Numbered from the stretch's first letter, positions 1 through 14,687 are shown. The stretch: 64,000 nucleotides of DNA from Cyrtodaria siliqua (GCA_037043455.1 JAWPHD010003281.1:62001-126000); one strand, 5' to 3'. Notes: generated from the sequence alone by a model not told the origin. Program-made: numbers and translations.

Positions 1-492
1 GTTCTTAAAACACTTTAAACCAACTCTGGATAAACATTCTTGTTCGTTGTTCGTTCTTGCTTATATTGTAAATATATCATTAATATTTATTTTTTTACAG
101 AATTAATACCTTTGTTTCTTTGCCGATTTTCAAAAGTATGGTTTCCATTTTAAGATTCCATTTCCCAGATATATAACTGACTTAGGCACTATGCAAATAG
201 TGTAAAATGCCGAACTGTTCTTTTCCCAAACAATAATCTTCAACTATTGCTTCGAGTAATACGTCAACACTTCCATAATGACCAACGTTTCACGAAAATA
301 AACGAACCGACACATTATGCATACATAACATGTAGCTCTTGTTTGTGTTTATGCCCTTATAGTTACTACTCTGTAGTCGTCTTAGGTCGAGGTTCCTGGT
401 GCCATTACACAATGCATTCAAACATGACTGCTGCATTTACGGCATCATAACAACATTCAAAGTCGTCATTCAAAAACGCGAATACAGAGCAG
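1..492. other. Intergenic sequence upstream of zinc-finger array
   Basis: No supported gene. A 67-codon open frame at 247-450 has no recognisable domain. The frame of the following zinc fingers has a stop at 448-450 and no ATG between there and the first finger, so any first exon of that gene would lie further upstream or has been lost. Confidence 0.5.
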
Positions 493-1938
493 TTGCCATT
501 CCATTACACGGTGTGCAGTAAAAGATTTATCCAGTCGGCCAGACTTAACAGTCATATGCGCATACATACTGGTGAGAAACCATATACGTGTAGCGTGTGT
601 AGTAAAGGATTTACCGAGTCAAGCAATCTTAACAGTTCTATGCACACACATACTGGAGAGACACCATATAAGTGTAGCGTGTGCAGTAAAGGATGTACAC
701 AGTCTGGCAATCTTAAAAAACACATGCGCATACATACAGGTGAGACACCATGTAAGTGTAGCGTGTGCAGTAAAGAATTTACCACGTTAGACAATCTTAA
801 CAGTCATATGCGCATGCATACTGGGGAGAAACCATATAAGTGTAGCGTGTGCTGTAAAGGATTTACAAATTCAGGCAATCTTAAAAAACACATGCGCTTA
901 CATACAGGCGACACACCATATACATGTAGTGTGTGCAGTAAAGGATTTACACAGTCAGACAATCTTAACAGCCATATGCGCATACATGCAGGTGAGAAAC
1001 CATATACGTGTAGCGTGTGCAGTAAAGGATTTACCGGGTCAAGCAATCTTAACAGCCATATGCACATACATACTGGAGAGACGCCATTTAAGTGTAGCGT
1101 GTGCAGGAAAGGATTTACACAGTCAGGCAATCTTAAAAACACATGCTTATACATACAGGCAAGACACCATATAAGTGTAGCGAGTGCAGTAAAGGATTTA
1201 CACAGTCATGCGATCTTAAAAAACACATGCGCATACATACAGGTGAGACACCATATAAGTGTAGCGTGTGCAGTAAAGAATTTACACAGTCAGGCGATCT
1301 TAAAAAACACATGCAAATACATACAAGTGAGACGCCATATAAGTGTAGCGTGTGCAGTAAAGAATTTACCACGTCAGACAATCTTAACAGCCATATGCGC
1401 ATGCATACTGGGGAGAAGCCATATAAGTGTAGCGTGTGCAGTAAAGGATTTACAAATTCAGGCAATCTTAAAAAACACATGCGCATACATACAGGCGAGA
1501 CACCATATACGTGTAGCGTGTGCAGTAAAGGATGTACACAGTCAGGCGATCTTAAAAAACACATGCGCATACATACAGGTGAGAGACCATATAAGTGTAG
1601 AGTGTGCAGTAACGAATTTACACAGTCAGACAATCTTAACAGCCATATGCGCATACATGCAGGTGAGAAACCATATACGTGTAGCGTGTGTAGTAAAGGA
1701 TTTACCGAGTCAAGCAATCTTAACAGTCATAAGCACATACATACTGGAGAGACACCATATAAGTGTAGCGTGTGCAGTTAAGGATTTACATAGTCAGGCG
1801 ATCTTAAAAAACACATGCGCATACATACATACAAGTGAGACACCATATAAGTGTAGCGTGTGCAATAAACGATTTACCGTGTCTAACAAGCTTTGCAAAC
1901 ACATGCGTATAAATACATACGAGACACCAGATACGTAA
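493..1938 (+). pseudogene. C2H2 zinc-finger array gene, frameshifted (about 17 fingers)
   Basis: About 17 tandem C2H2 fingers of 84 bp (28 residues) joined by HTGEKP/HTGETP linkers, the pattern of poly-zinc-finger DNA-binding proteins; role inferred to be nuclear sequence-specific DNA binding. Fingers 1-8 are read in the first frame to about 1134, where the A6 run found in sister fingers is A5 (1135-1139). Fingers 8-15 then continue in another frame. That frame meets TAA at 1779 (AGT-AAA changed to AGT-TAA) and TAG at 1791. A 4-bp ACAT tandem insertion near 1821-1832 returns the last finger to the first frame, ending at TAA 1938. There is no ATG before the first finger. Fingers 4-8 and 11-15 match in order, indicating a seven-finger (588 bp) block duplication. 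It is the inverted paralogue of the array at 23413-24533. Probably a pseudogene, although the A-run deletion could be an assembly error. Confidence 0.85.
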
Positions 1939-1949
1939 AGCTAGCACAT

Positions 1950-2730
1950 TGCATCTTTATCAAGGCATCTTTAAAGACCTGTGTGCATCCGTGCATCTGA
2001 GCAACCAATTAGGCCAAGTGTATCATATGGAACAACGGATTCATGAAGTATATGAGTAGAGATGATAAAGACATGTGTGTATAGCAAATTATTTAACATA
2101 CTGATCTTTAAAATATCCATGCACACTCATGAAGGAGAGGTAATATGTAAGAGTAGTCTTTGGATCAAAGTATTTGTCAGGTAAAGTGATTTTAATCAAC
2201 ACATTCGTTCATATGTACGCAATATTCAATGAGATGAGGTAACCTGTACAGCAACATGTATAACTCCCGTCAAGTAGACGTACACTGTCCACTGTTCACA
2301 CATACATGACAAACTATTTGATTGAACTGTCATCCCGATACATGTAACATACCCTGTTTGGGAACCAGCCATACTATTTTTATTCAATCCGATACAAAAT
2401 TGATAGTGTAGTCACTTGTGGAACTAGGCAGGTACGTGAGATGTCGGAAATTGTAATATACTCAAAGTGAAATCCAGGCTGGTTCAGAAACTTCCATGGT
2501 GATGACTGATATACACAGTGTTGGAAACATACTATGTCTTTACTTTAAATCAGGACTTATATATCATACCTGGAGATGATCAATACTGACATGGTAGTTT
2601 CTATGCCGATAATTTAATAGGTAACATCTTGACGTATGTTATGCAGCCAGTCTTATGAGCTTCCATCTGGAATGAATGGCACGTACTCGGTGTGGAATAC
2701 CTGTTTGATTATTCAGTATGTTTTCCAGCC
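1950..2730. repeat. 3' flank of zinc-finger array, inverted duplicate of 22.5-23.4 kb
   Basis: No gene. In reverse complement, this stretch runs in parallel with about 22480-23380. Shared landmarks in the same order include the ATCTTTAAAGAC segment just after the last finger, the CATCCCGATACATGTAACATACCCTG segment near 2330, the GGAAACATACTATGTCTTTA segment near 2525 and the CAGTATTGATC/GATCAATACTGAC segment near 2580. The zinc-finger gene and about 0.8 kb of its downstream DNA were therefore duplicated as one block. Confidence 0.8.
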
Positions 2731-2861
2731 AGGAATTAAAGTTATATACTAGTTACGATATCGGGATGTAACGTATGATATATGCAAGCACATTTCACTG
2801 TGCACAGTGATTCGGTCCGCATTTGCACCTATAATATACTAGTTATTACAAAACAAGTCAT

Positions 2862-3137
2862 TTTATAACTTTATTACACTCCCGGAACCCACGTTATATG
2901 ATAAATATAAAAACTTTATTACACTCCCAGAACCCACGTTATATGATAAATATAAAAACTTTATTACACTTCCAGAACCCTCGTTATATGATAAATATAA
3001 AAACTTTATTACACCCCCAGAACCCTCGTTATATGATAAATATAAAAACTTTATTACACTCCCAGAACCCTCGTTATATGATAAATATAAAAACTGTATT
3101 ACACCCCCAGAACCCTCGTTATATGGTAAATATAAAC
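2862..3137. repeat. 45-bp tandem repeat, about 6 units
   Basis: Six near-identical copies of a 45-bp unit containing ATATAAAAACTTTATTACAC and CAGAACCC(A/T)CGTTATATG. Because 45 is a multiple of 3 the array is open in one frame (15-residue repeat); nothing suggests it is translated. Confidence 0.93.
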
Positions 3138-3479
3138 ACTTGGCGCAGTTAAATATTTCCTTTTAACAAACCCATTTCCCGAATATACTGTAATTGCTTA
3201 ACATACTGGAATAACAACTGAATTTGTAGTTAGACACACGCCGGGAACAAACATCGTGTTTAATATAAAATGATACAAGTTTGAATAAGTTCATTACCCA
3301 AATTCATTAGGCAAATAGGCCAGAAGGATATACATCCTTACAAACATATGACTGACATTAAACATATACATGCACATTACTCACAGCTAGCATACGAATA
3401 CACTGAACTATTTATTATTGCTTTATTCAGTTTATTTAACGATTTATATCATGTGATTTACTTAATATTATTATTTATA

Positions 3480-3600
3480 AATAGTGACATTGGTTCGTTG
3501 GGCCGGGTGCTTAATTTTCAGTTATTTCATATATAGGCTCGATTCTAAATTGTATATGCACGTGCCACTTTAATAAACTATTTACTTACTTACTTACACT
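3480..3600 (+). mobile_element. Possible LINE 3' end with (TTAC)n tail
   Basis: A short segment ends with an AATAAA-like signal (ATAAACTATT near 3571) followed by TTACTTACTTAC. Many CR1/L2-like LINEs end in such short tandem tails. The preceding 62-codon open frame (3348-3536) could be the end of a LINE ORF but has no diagnostic motif. Low confidence; 3600-4190 holds nothing recognisable. Confidence 0.3.
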
Positions 3601-4195
3601 GTACAAATGCACTATACATCATTAAGGGGCATCGCGTGGCCGGCTTTCAACGTACTCCTTATACGAGGTGTGAAGTGCCTAGTGGGGGAGTGTTTAGGAC
3701 TAGGTGTCCCTCTTACACAAGGGGGGTGGTAAGCTCTTGAAAGGTAACAGTTGTTTTTGTTTAATGAACTTTTCAAAATGTTAAGGGTAATTTTGTTTTT
3801 TGCAAGAAGGAGAAATACAGTTATTTACGACTTAAATACCTCATATACTATGCGATGAACAATGTTTTGAAGAAAGTACAATATAAATAATAATAATAAC
3901 AATAACATAAATTGTACATTTTGTTTTCTTGAACGGTTATACTTATTCTGTGTGCTTTACTCTGATGTAATACTATGGTGTTGCTGCTAACATATTACTC
4001 TGTGTTAAGTACATGTAAATATTGCATTTACCTGTTGTCAATCTTGTACACATGATTTGTATTTTCGTTGGTCTTTTTTTGCGGAATAGAAGATAACGTT
4101 ACTGCGTGAATATTGTATACCCTAATCTAGACCTTGATCTAGAATTTTATCTTCTTTTATACAGTAAGCTGTTAAAATGTAAGCGGCCAAATCAC

Positions 4196-5808
4196 AATTA
4201 ACAATCACATGTATAATGCGTGTTGCTGGTGTGTCAGCGGCCGAATCACAGATAAAAACACCTGTATATTGCGCGTTGCTGGTGTGTCAGCGGCCGAATC
4301 ACAAATAATAAACACATGTATATTGCGTGTTGCTGATGTGTCAGCAGCGGCCGAATCACATACGAAACACATGTATAGTGCGTGTTGCTGGTGTGTCAGC
4401 GTCCGAATCACAGATAACAAACATATGTATATTGCGTGTTGCTGGTGTGTCAGCGGCCGAATCACAGATAACAAACACATGTGCGTGTTGCTGGTGTCAG
4501 CGGCCGAATCACAGATAACAAACACATGTATATTGCGTGTTGCTGGTGCGTCAGCGGCCGAATCACAGATAACAAAAATATGTATATTGCGTATTGCTGG
4601 TGTGTCAGTGGCCGAATCACAGATAACAAACACATGTATATTGCGTGTTGCTGGTGCCAAATCACAGATGTCAAGCACATCTACAGTGAGAGTTGCTGGT
4701 GTGTCAGCGGCCGAATCACTGATAACAAACAAATGTATGGTGCGTGTTGCTGGTGTGTCAGCGGCCGAATCACTGATAACAAACACATGTATAGTGCGTG
4801 TTGCTGGTGTGCCAGGGGCCGAATCGCTGATAACGACGTATTGCTGGTGTGTCAGCGGCCGAATTACAGATAACAAACACATGTACAGTGCGAGTTGCTG
4901 GTGTGTCAGCGGCAGAATCACTGATATCAAACACATGCGTGTAACTGATGTGTCAGCGGCCGAATCACAGATAACAAACACATATACATTGCGAGTTGCT
5001 GGTGTGTCAGCGGCCGAATCACTGATAACAAACAAATGCATAGTGCGTGTTGCTGGTGTGTCAGCGGCCGAATCACTGATAACAAACACATGTATAGTGC
5101 ATTTTGCTGGTGTGTCAGCGGCCGAAACGCTGATAACAACGTATTGCGTGTTGCTGGTGTGTCAGTGGCCGAATCACTGATAACAAACACATGTATATTG
5201 CGTGTTGCTGGTGTGTCAGCGGCCGAATCACTGATAACAAACAAATGTATATTGTGGGTCGCTGGTGTGTTTGTTTGAACATGTATATTGCGTGCTGCTG
5301 GTGTGTCAGTGGCCGAATCACAGATAACAAACACATCTACAGTGAGAGTTGCTGGTGTGTCAGCGGCCGAATCACTGATAACAAACAAATGTATGGTGCG
5401 TGTTGCTGGTGTGTCAGCGGCCGAATCACTGATAACAAACACATGTATATTGCGTGTTGCTGGTGTGTCAGCGGCCGAATCACTGATAACAACACATGTA
5501 TAGTGCGTGTTGCTGGTGTGTCAGCGGCCGAATCACTGATAACAAACAAATGTATATTGCGTGTTGCTGGTGTGTCAGCGGCCGAATCACTGATAACAAA
5601 CAAATGTATATTGCGTGTTGCTGGTGTGTCAGCGGCCGAATCACTGATAACAAACACATGTATATTGCGTGTTGCTGGTGTGTCAGTGGCCGAATCACTG
5701 ATAACAAACACATGTATATTGCGTGTTGCTGGTGTGTCAGCGGCCGAATCACTGATAACAAACAAATGTATATTGTGGGTCGCTGGTGTGTTTGTTTGAA
5801 TTGTAATG
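4196..5808. repeat. 54-bp satellite, about 29 units
   Basis: Tandem units of about 54 bp, each with the core GTGTTGCTGGTGTGTCAGCG followed by GCCGAATCAC and a (G/T)ATAACAAACA(C/A)ATGTAT stretch. Some units are shortened by internal deletions. A variant unit ending in GTGGGTCGCTGGTGTGTTTG closes two sub-blocks, at about 5250-5278 and 5770-5800, showing that a block of units was copied within the array. The 18-codon period leaves long open frames on both strands that are not genes. Confidence 0.95.
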
Positions 5809-5834
5809 GAATTGTGCGTCCTGTTATCAAACCA

Positions 5835-5984
5835 TAGTAGGTTATATTGGAACGGCAACCTTAGACGGAGATGAGATGAAGGATGAAGTTTTTCACCAGA
5901 CATGCCTTTGCCTTGGAACGAACCCACGTGGCGCGTGTATATGCAGTTCGACGTGCATGACCTCATCCACTGAGCTACGGAGGC
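5835..5984 (-). mobile_element. tRNA-derived SINE-like sequence
   Basis: Reading the minus strand from 5984: GCCTCCGTAGCTCAGTGG with a box A-like segment, a 5-bp anticodon-type stem (ATGCA/TGCAT) with an 8-nt loop, and the box B-like GGGTTCGTTCC near 5917-5927. The acceptor ends pair only partly and the anticodon loop is one base too long for a working tRNA, so this fits a SINE head better than a tRNA gene. The same GCCTCCGTAG start recurs at 57218. 5985-6300 shows no further feature. Confidence 0.55.
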
Positions 5985-6309
5985 TATGCATGTTTTATCT
6001 ATCATTAGCTGAAGAATAAGAAGAGAGCTTATGTGATAACATTGGCGTCGTCGTCGTCGACGGAATCTCAATCCACTTGGAGTGGTGCGTGTAGGCTGAA
6101 GAATCTCTTTATAAAAAATCCTAGCCCAACCAAATATTGGCATACTTTTATTTACAGTATTGTCAAAAGGGCTGTGCACGTAATTGTGGTTCCTTGATAA
6201 TCAAATTACATTCACTCACCGTTTTAAATAGCGTGCTCATAATTTAAGCAAATTATATTCAGATATAAATGTTTTATTATCATTTAAAATCAGTGTACTG
6301 ATACATGTC

Positions 6310-6615
6310 GTCAAGTGTATATGTTCTCCAATGTTCCTAAATGTTATACACTGTTCGTAAGTGTTCTCCAATGTTCTGAAATGTTCTATATTGTTCGTAA
6401 TTGTTCTATACTGTTCGTAAATGTTCTATACTATTCGTAAATGTTCTATACTGTTGGTAATTGTTCTATACTGTTCGTAAATGTTCTATACTGTTTGTAA
6501 ATGTTCTACACTCTTCGTAAATGTTCTGCTATACTGTTCGTACATGTTCTATGCTGTTGGTAAATGTTCTACACTGTTCGAAAATGTTCTATAATATTCA
6601 TACATGTTCTATACA
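6310..6615. repeat. About 20-bp tandem repeat (TGTTCTATACTGTTCGTAAA)
   Basis: Roughly 15 diverged copies of a 19-21 bp unit with consensus near TGTTCTATACTGTTCGTAAA. No coding potential. Confidence 0.9.
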
Positions 6616-6692
6616 TGGACCATTATTGTAATACATAGTCTGGCAGCCATGTCCACAGACAAATCCATTATTTATGTAAACAATATGCACAT

Positions 6693-6812
6693 AGACAATC
6701 TCATAATAACGGATCATGCATAACGAGATGAAAGACAATCTCATAATAACGGATCATGCATAACGAGATGAAAGACAATCTCATAATAACGGATTATGCA
6801 TAACGAGATGAA
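6693..6812. repeat. 40-bp tandem repeat, 3 units
   Basis: Three almost identical 40-bp copies starting at 6693, 6733 and 6773. Each contains AGACAATCTCATAATAACGG and ATCATGCATAACGAGATGAA. Confidence 0.92.
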
Positions 6813-7036
6813 CGAAATCCATCATAATATCAAACAACGGTTATCAAACTACTCAATGTCTTTTTTTTATTGAGGAGGTATTACATTTCATATCCCTACC
6901 TCTCGTAACGTCATATGACGTCACGTTCATTAACCGTGCAAGACGTCATTTTCATCACCAGAAAACATGAAAACACAAAACTGCAATATTCTTATTTTAA
7001 AGCAAAACAGGATAACGCTGAATGCTATTTGTTTAA

Positions 7037-7762
7037 TGTTGAGTGATGGGCATAACACGTTAATTGTTATTTTGAGTGATGGGCATAACACGTTAATTGT
7101 TATGTTGAGTGATGGGCATAACACGTTAATTGTTATTTTGAGTGATGGGCATAACACGTTAATTGTTATGTTGAGTGATGGGCATAACACGTTAATTGTT
7201 ATTTTGAGTGATGGGTATAACACGTTAATTGTTATGTTGAGTGATGGGCATAACACGTTAATTGTTATGTTGAGTGATGGGCATAACACGTTAATTGTTA
7301 TGTTGAGTGATGGGCATAACACGTTAATTGTTATGTTGAGTGATGGGCATAACACGTTAATTGTTATGTTGAGTGATGGGCATAACACGTTAATTGTTAT
7401 TTTGAGAGATGGGCATAACACGTTAATTGTTATGTTGAGTGATGGGCATAACACGTTAATTGTTATTTTGAGTGATGGGCATAACACGTTAATTGTTATG
7501 TTGAGTGATGGGCATAACACGTTAATTGTTATTTTGAGTGATGGGCATAACACGTTAATTGTTATGTTGAGTGATGGGCATAACACGTTAATTGTTATTT
7601 TGAGTGATGGGCATAACACGTTAATTGTTATTTTGAGTGATGGGCATAACACGTTAATTGTTATGTTGAGTGATGGGCATAACACGTTCATTGTTATGTT
7701 GAGTGATGGGCATAACACGTTAATTGTTATGTTGAGTGATGGGCATAACACGTTAATTGTTA
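7037..7762. repeat. 33-bp satellite, 22 units
   Basis: Twenty-two head-to-tail 33-bp units (TTGAGTGATGGGCATAACAC plus GTTAATTGTTAT/G). Two variants differing at one base (TTATG versus TTATT before TTGAG) alternate over part of the array, giving a partial 66-bp higher-order period. Because 33 is a multiple of 3 and no stop falls in either reading, open frames of about 285 codons exist on both strands; they are best explained by the period. Confidence 0.96.
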
Positions 7763-7819
7763 CAATTTTCTGTGTATTATCTTCATGCAAAACATATCCG
7801 CTAAGAAATAAAATATGAC

Positions 7820-8703
7820 CTGCGGGTTTATGTTGCGTAACATCAAGACCCGGCGGGACTTGTAAAAACGTCTTAACACCGCGCCTACGCCCATCTGGTA
7901 TTGATCTGACAAAATATAAACCCGAAGAAATTATTTTAATTCTTAAATATGAATATTTTTTGTTTTAAATGTTTACTAAGTCAAAACTGGGTTTCTTAAT
8001 AACTTCTACGATATATCCAGTGCTCAAAGAAAATTATTTTAAGAGACAGGCCCAGGGCTTGTTGCTTCTGAAAATGGACAGGCCCCGATTTGAAATGGAC
8101 AGGCCCTGATTTGAAATGGACAGGCCCTGATTTAAAATGGAAAAGTCCAATATTTTTTTCTTATTGGAAAATGTGTCTTTATTCACTTTTATAGCACACA
8201 TTTGTTACGTATGTATTAATCAAGCTCAGAACCTCCTCTGACTATATTTTTCTCTTTTCTACCACTTTATGCTCCCTGGTCAGTGGACTTATTTACCATT
8301 TCGTTTAAAATATGTTAGAATAGAATATTACATAGTAATTTATAACCAATGCAAAGGAGAGTACTAGCACTTTTGCCAAACGATAATAATCAGAGCCGAC
8401 TTGGTGAAACTGGAGCTAAACTTGGAGACAAACTTTTAATCAGGTTTTATGAGACTATCAGAGCCTCCTCTGGCTATATTTTTTCTTTTTGTCACCACTT
8501 TCTCCAAGTAAAGAATTAGGAGCCTAGACTAGAATTCATTTAAAAGTAGGATTCCAGGAACTCCTTACACCTTAAATAAGGATAGAAATATACTTTATAT
8601 CTGTATTTATACATATATAGTATATACATTTTTCTTTCCACCAACATGTATTTGTAAAGGACAGTTTTTCCTATTTATGTAAAAAAAAAAAAAAAAAAAA
8701 AAA
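7820..8703 (+). repeat. Dispersed repeat with GGACAGGCCC motif, ending in A24
   Basis: 8012-8060 carries ATCCAGTGCTCAAAGAAA followed by GAGACAGGCCC. About four copies of a 22-bp AAATGGACAGGCCCTGATTTG unit follow at 8076-8150, and the segment ends in an uninterrupted A24 run (8681-8704). The same motifs, inverted, occur at 9111-9245. Looks like a retroposed repeat; no coding frame. Confidence 0.5.
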
Positions 8704-9107
8704 ATATCCGAAATTATATACCATCCGAACTACTATGACACCGCACTTTTACGGCCCGAACATTTCACAAACATTCAATCGAAATACCATCAATAACGAA
8801 TTTTTTTCATGCATTAGTGTGTTTTTAATGACAAAAACGGTATTTCTTATCACAAAGGAAAGAAAACACAACCCTAATAGCAGAATAATGAGTTTTATGT
8901 CAACAACTGTCGACCTCAAAGTTGTGACAAACTGCCGACACGAAGCCAGACAAAATATTCACACTTCTTATTGTTTCATTGTTTCAATGTGTGTATAACA
9001 CATTTTAATTACTTATTGCAAGTGTTTTCACAGTTCACAATACACATGGGAGTATTTTGTCTTCAGGAACTTGAGCTTGAGATCCAGTTAAACTGATTTT
9101 TTTGGGG

Positions 9108-9110
<3 letters not shown>

Positions 9111-9145
<35 letters not shown>

Positions 9146-9245
9146 CAGGCCCGACGGGCTCCTCGTCTGCAAAATGAGACAGGCCCGGAATGGATTTCGA
9201 GGAGCCCCGGGCGTCGGGCTATCCTATTTCTTGAGCACTGATATC
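9111..9245 (-). repeat. Inverted copy of the GGACAGGCCC repeat with T32 run
   Basis: Begins with a T32 run (9111-9142), continues with AGACAGGCCCGACGGGCTCC and ends near CTTGAGCACTGATAT, the reverse of the CAGTGCTCAAG motif at 8020. On the minus strand this reads as a short repeat with a poly-A tail. An 87-codon open frame between the two copies (8735-8998) has no recognisable domain. Confidence 0.5.
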
Positions 9246-9394
9246 CTTTTCTACACAAACTACAACTGCTCCTATTCATGTAAGTGTACACATTTGTATT
9301 TGTGCATTCATAGTGGTAAATAAAATGATTCAATTCAAACGTTTATTGTAAATGTATGCTCAATGTGTAGTGTTTGTCTATTAGCTTTTGAACA

Positions 9395-10605
9395 GGGTAT
9401 CCTGTATCTATGGGTACTTGCAAGTCTTAGCAATTCGTTTGACTGCACACGCTACCTTGAAGTTATCAGTCATATATATATCCTGTATCTATGGGTACTT
9501 GTAAGTCTTAGCAATTCGTTTGACTGCACACGCTACCTTGAAGTTATTAGTCATATATATATCCTGTATCTATGGGTACTTGTCAGTCTTAGCAATTCGT
9601 TTGACTGCACACGCTACCTTGAAGTTATCAGTCATATATATATCCTGTATCTATGGGTACTTGTAAGTCATAGAAATTCGTTTGACTGCACACGCTACCT
9701 TGAAGTTATCAGTCATATATATATCCTGTATCTATGGGTAATTGTAAGTATTAGCAATTCGTTTGACTGCACACGCTACCTTGAAGTTATCAGTCATATA
9801 TATATATATCCTGTATCTATGGGTACTTGTAAGTCTTAGCAATTCGTTTGACTGCACACGCTACCTTGAAGTTATCAGTCATATATATATATCCTGTATC
9901 TATGGGTACTTGTCAGTCTTAGCAATTCGTTTGACTGCACACGCTACCTTGAAGTTATCAGTCATATATATATCCTGTATCTTTGGGTACTTGTAAATCT
10001 TAGCATTTCGTTTGACTGCACACGCTACCTTGATGTTATCAGTCATATATATATATCCTGTATCTATGGGTACTTATCAGTCTTAGCAATTCGTTTGACT
10101 GCACTCGCTACCTTGAAGTAATCAGTCATATACATATCCTGTATCTATGGGTACTTATAAGTCTTAGCATTTCGAGTGCACACGCTACCTTGAAGTTATC
10201 AGTCATATATTTCCTGTTTCTATGAGTACTTGTAAGTCTTAGCAATTCGTTTGAATGCACACGCTACCTTGAAGTTATCAGTCATATATCCTGTATCTAT
10301 GGGTACTTGTCAGTCTTAGTAATTCGTTTGACTGCACACGCTACCTTGAAGTTATCAGTCATATATATATCCTGTATCTATGGGTACTTGTCAGTCTTAG
10401 CAATTCGATTGACTGCACACGCTACCTTGAAGTTATCAGTCATATATATATCCTGTATCTATGGGTACTTGTAAGTCTTAGCATTTCGTTTGACTGCACA
10501 CGCTACCTTGAAGTTATCAGTCATATATATATCCTGTATCTATGAGTACTTGTAAGTCTTAGCAATTCGTTTGACTGCACACGTTACCTTGAAGTTATCA
10601 GTCTC
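9395..10605. repeat. 81-bp satellite, about 15 units
   Basis: Units start with CCTGTATCTATGGGTACTTG at 9401, 9482, 9563 and 9644 (exactly 81 bp apart) and contain GACTGCACACGCTACCTTGA. Later units vary by a few bases, mainly in the (AT)n stretch. The right edge abuts the decayed zinc-finger array. The 27-codon period gives a 158-codon open frame (9363-9839) that has no domain. Confidence 0.95.
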
Positions 10606-10619
10606 GTGTATTTCTGAGT

Positions 10620-11472
10620 ATGTGCATTTGCGGATCACTTATCTGAAGCACACTAAACTTAAATGGTGTCTCACCTGTATGTATAACCATGTGTATTGTA
10701 AGACTGCTCCTTTACTGCACTCGCGGCACTTAAAATGATATACATATGGATAATGACTTCGATTAAAGGTAAATCCTTTACTGCCCATACTAAACTGAAA
10801 ATGTGTCTCGACTATATGTATGAGCATGTGTTTGATAAGATTGTCTGGTTCTGCACATGCTTCTCCTTAACGTGTTGTTTCTCCTGTATGTATGCACGTG
10901 TGTTTTGTGAGACTGACTGGTTAAATCGTTTACAGCACACGCTACACGTATATGGTGGCTCACCTGTATGTATGCACGTGTGTTTTGTAAGACTGATTGA
11001 CTGGTTAAATCCTTTATTGCACCTGCTATACTTAAAGCGTGTCTCGTATGTATGAGCTTGTGTCGTTTAAGAGTGCCTGAGTCTGTAAATCCTATACTGC
11101 TTTCGGTCCATGTATATGGTGTCTCATATGTATGTATATGCATGTATATCTGAAGCCCGCTTGACGTTTTAAATCATTTGCTGAATACGCTACAATTAAA
11201 TGGTGTCTCGCCTGTATGCATCAGAGCGTGCGGTTTTAGATGGCATGCCTGGATAAATTCTTTACAGCAAAAGCTACACTTTTATTATATCTCCCCTGTG
11301 GTACGCGCATATGCGTGTTAAATCTACACATGCTACATTTGAAATGTGTCTCACCAGTATGTATGAACTCAAAACTGCTTGACACCGCAAATCCTTTACT
11401 GCACAGGTTACACTTGCATGGTGTCTGACTCTGTAATTCCTTTTACTGCAGACGCTACACGTATAAATACGG
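10620..11472 (-). pseudogene. Degenerate C2H2 zinc-finger repeats
   Basis: On the minus strand, scattered remnants of the same 84-bp finger unit (CATGTG...AGACTG...TTTACTGCA...CTACAC...GGTGTCTC) continue downstream of the better preserved array. Finger cysteines and histidines are often lost and the frame shifts repeatedly. These are older, decayed copies of the fingers at 11473-12225; nothing here could make an intact finger array. Confidence 0.7.
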
Positions 11473-14200
<2,728 letters not shown>

Positions 14201-14212
14201 TATACAACATAT

Positions 14213-14420
14213 ACGAAGTTCATACCTTGGCGTTGATTTTATGCGTATATTGTTTGATACGAACAATATTCCAATTCAAATTCTCCAAAAGTAGCAGCAA
14301 TTATCTCTGATTGAATAATTGTATATAACAAACATTAGCAGATCGACATAGCGACAAGGTCAATTTGTAAATGGAGAAATGTATACTAAGGGAGGTAACT
14401 ACACTATTTAACGTGTTCAC
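14213..14420 (+). repeat. Dispersed repeat, copy 1 (second copy at 33755-33920)
   Basis: Shares an ordered set of segments with 33755-33920: ATACCTTG(G/T)CGTTGATT, TTTGATACGA, CCAATTCTCCAAAAGT and GAAATGTATACTAAGGGAGG followed by TAACTACACTA. The GGGAGGTAACT motif recurs singly at 33955. Same orientation in both. Probably a non-autonomous element; ends not defined. Confidence 0.65.
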
Positions 14421-14687
14421 GTATATGTAATATTTATAGCGAGCTCAGCGGTAACGCGAGTATCAAATACTACGGGGGGAAAAACGTGGTAAAAAAGTCA
14501 CAACACAGTTAACTCCCTTAGTCAAAACACAGTTAACTCCCTTGTATCGCAATCGGTTAATGGGAGGTCATGTCTGTATTCCTTCCAAACGCAGTTAACT
14601 CCCATCTGTGTTTGGTATCCGGTCCACCTCTATTCGCGTTGGAGCTAGTCCATCCAGTCGGCAGGTTACCAGACTTCATCGTTAATG

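Noticed and set aside
552..1717. Antisense open frames over the zinc fingers
   Set aside because: Shadow frames of an 84-bp coding repeat; the plus strand carries the C2H2 pattern.
4205..5837. Multiple long open frames over the 54-bp satellite
   Set aside because: Period is a multiple of three; frames shift at every indel unit and exist on both strands.
5910..5984. Functional tRNA gene
   Set aside because: Eight-base anticodon loop and poor acceptor pairing; better explained as a SINE head.
6930..7818. Overlapping open frames of 286 and 283 codons on opposite strands
   Set aside because: A 33-bp period free of stops on both strands explains both; no domain.
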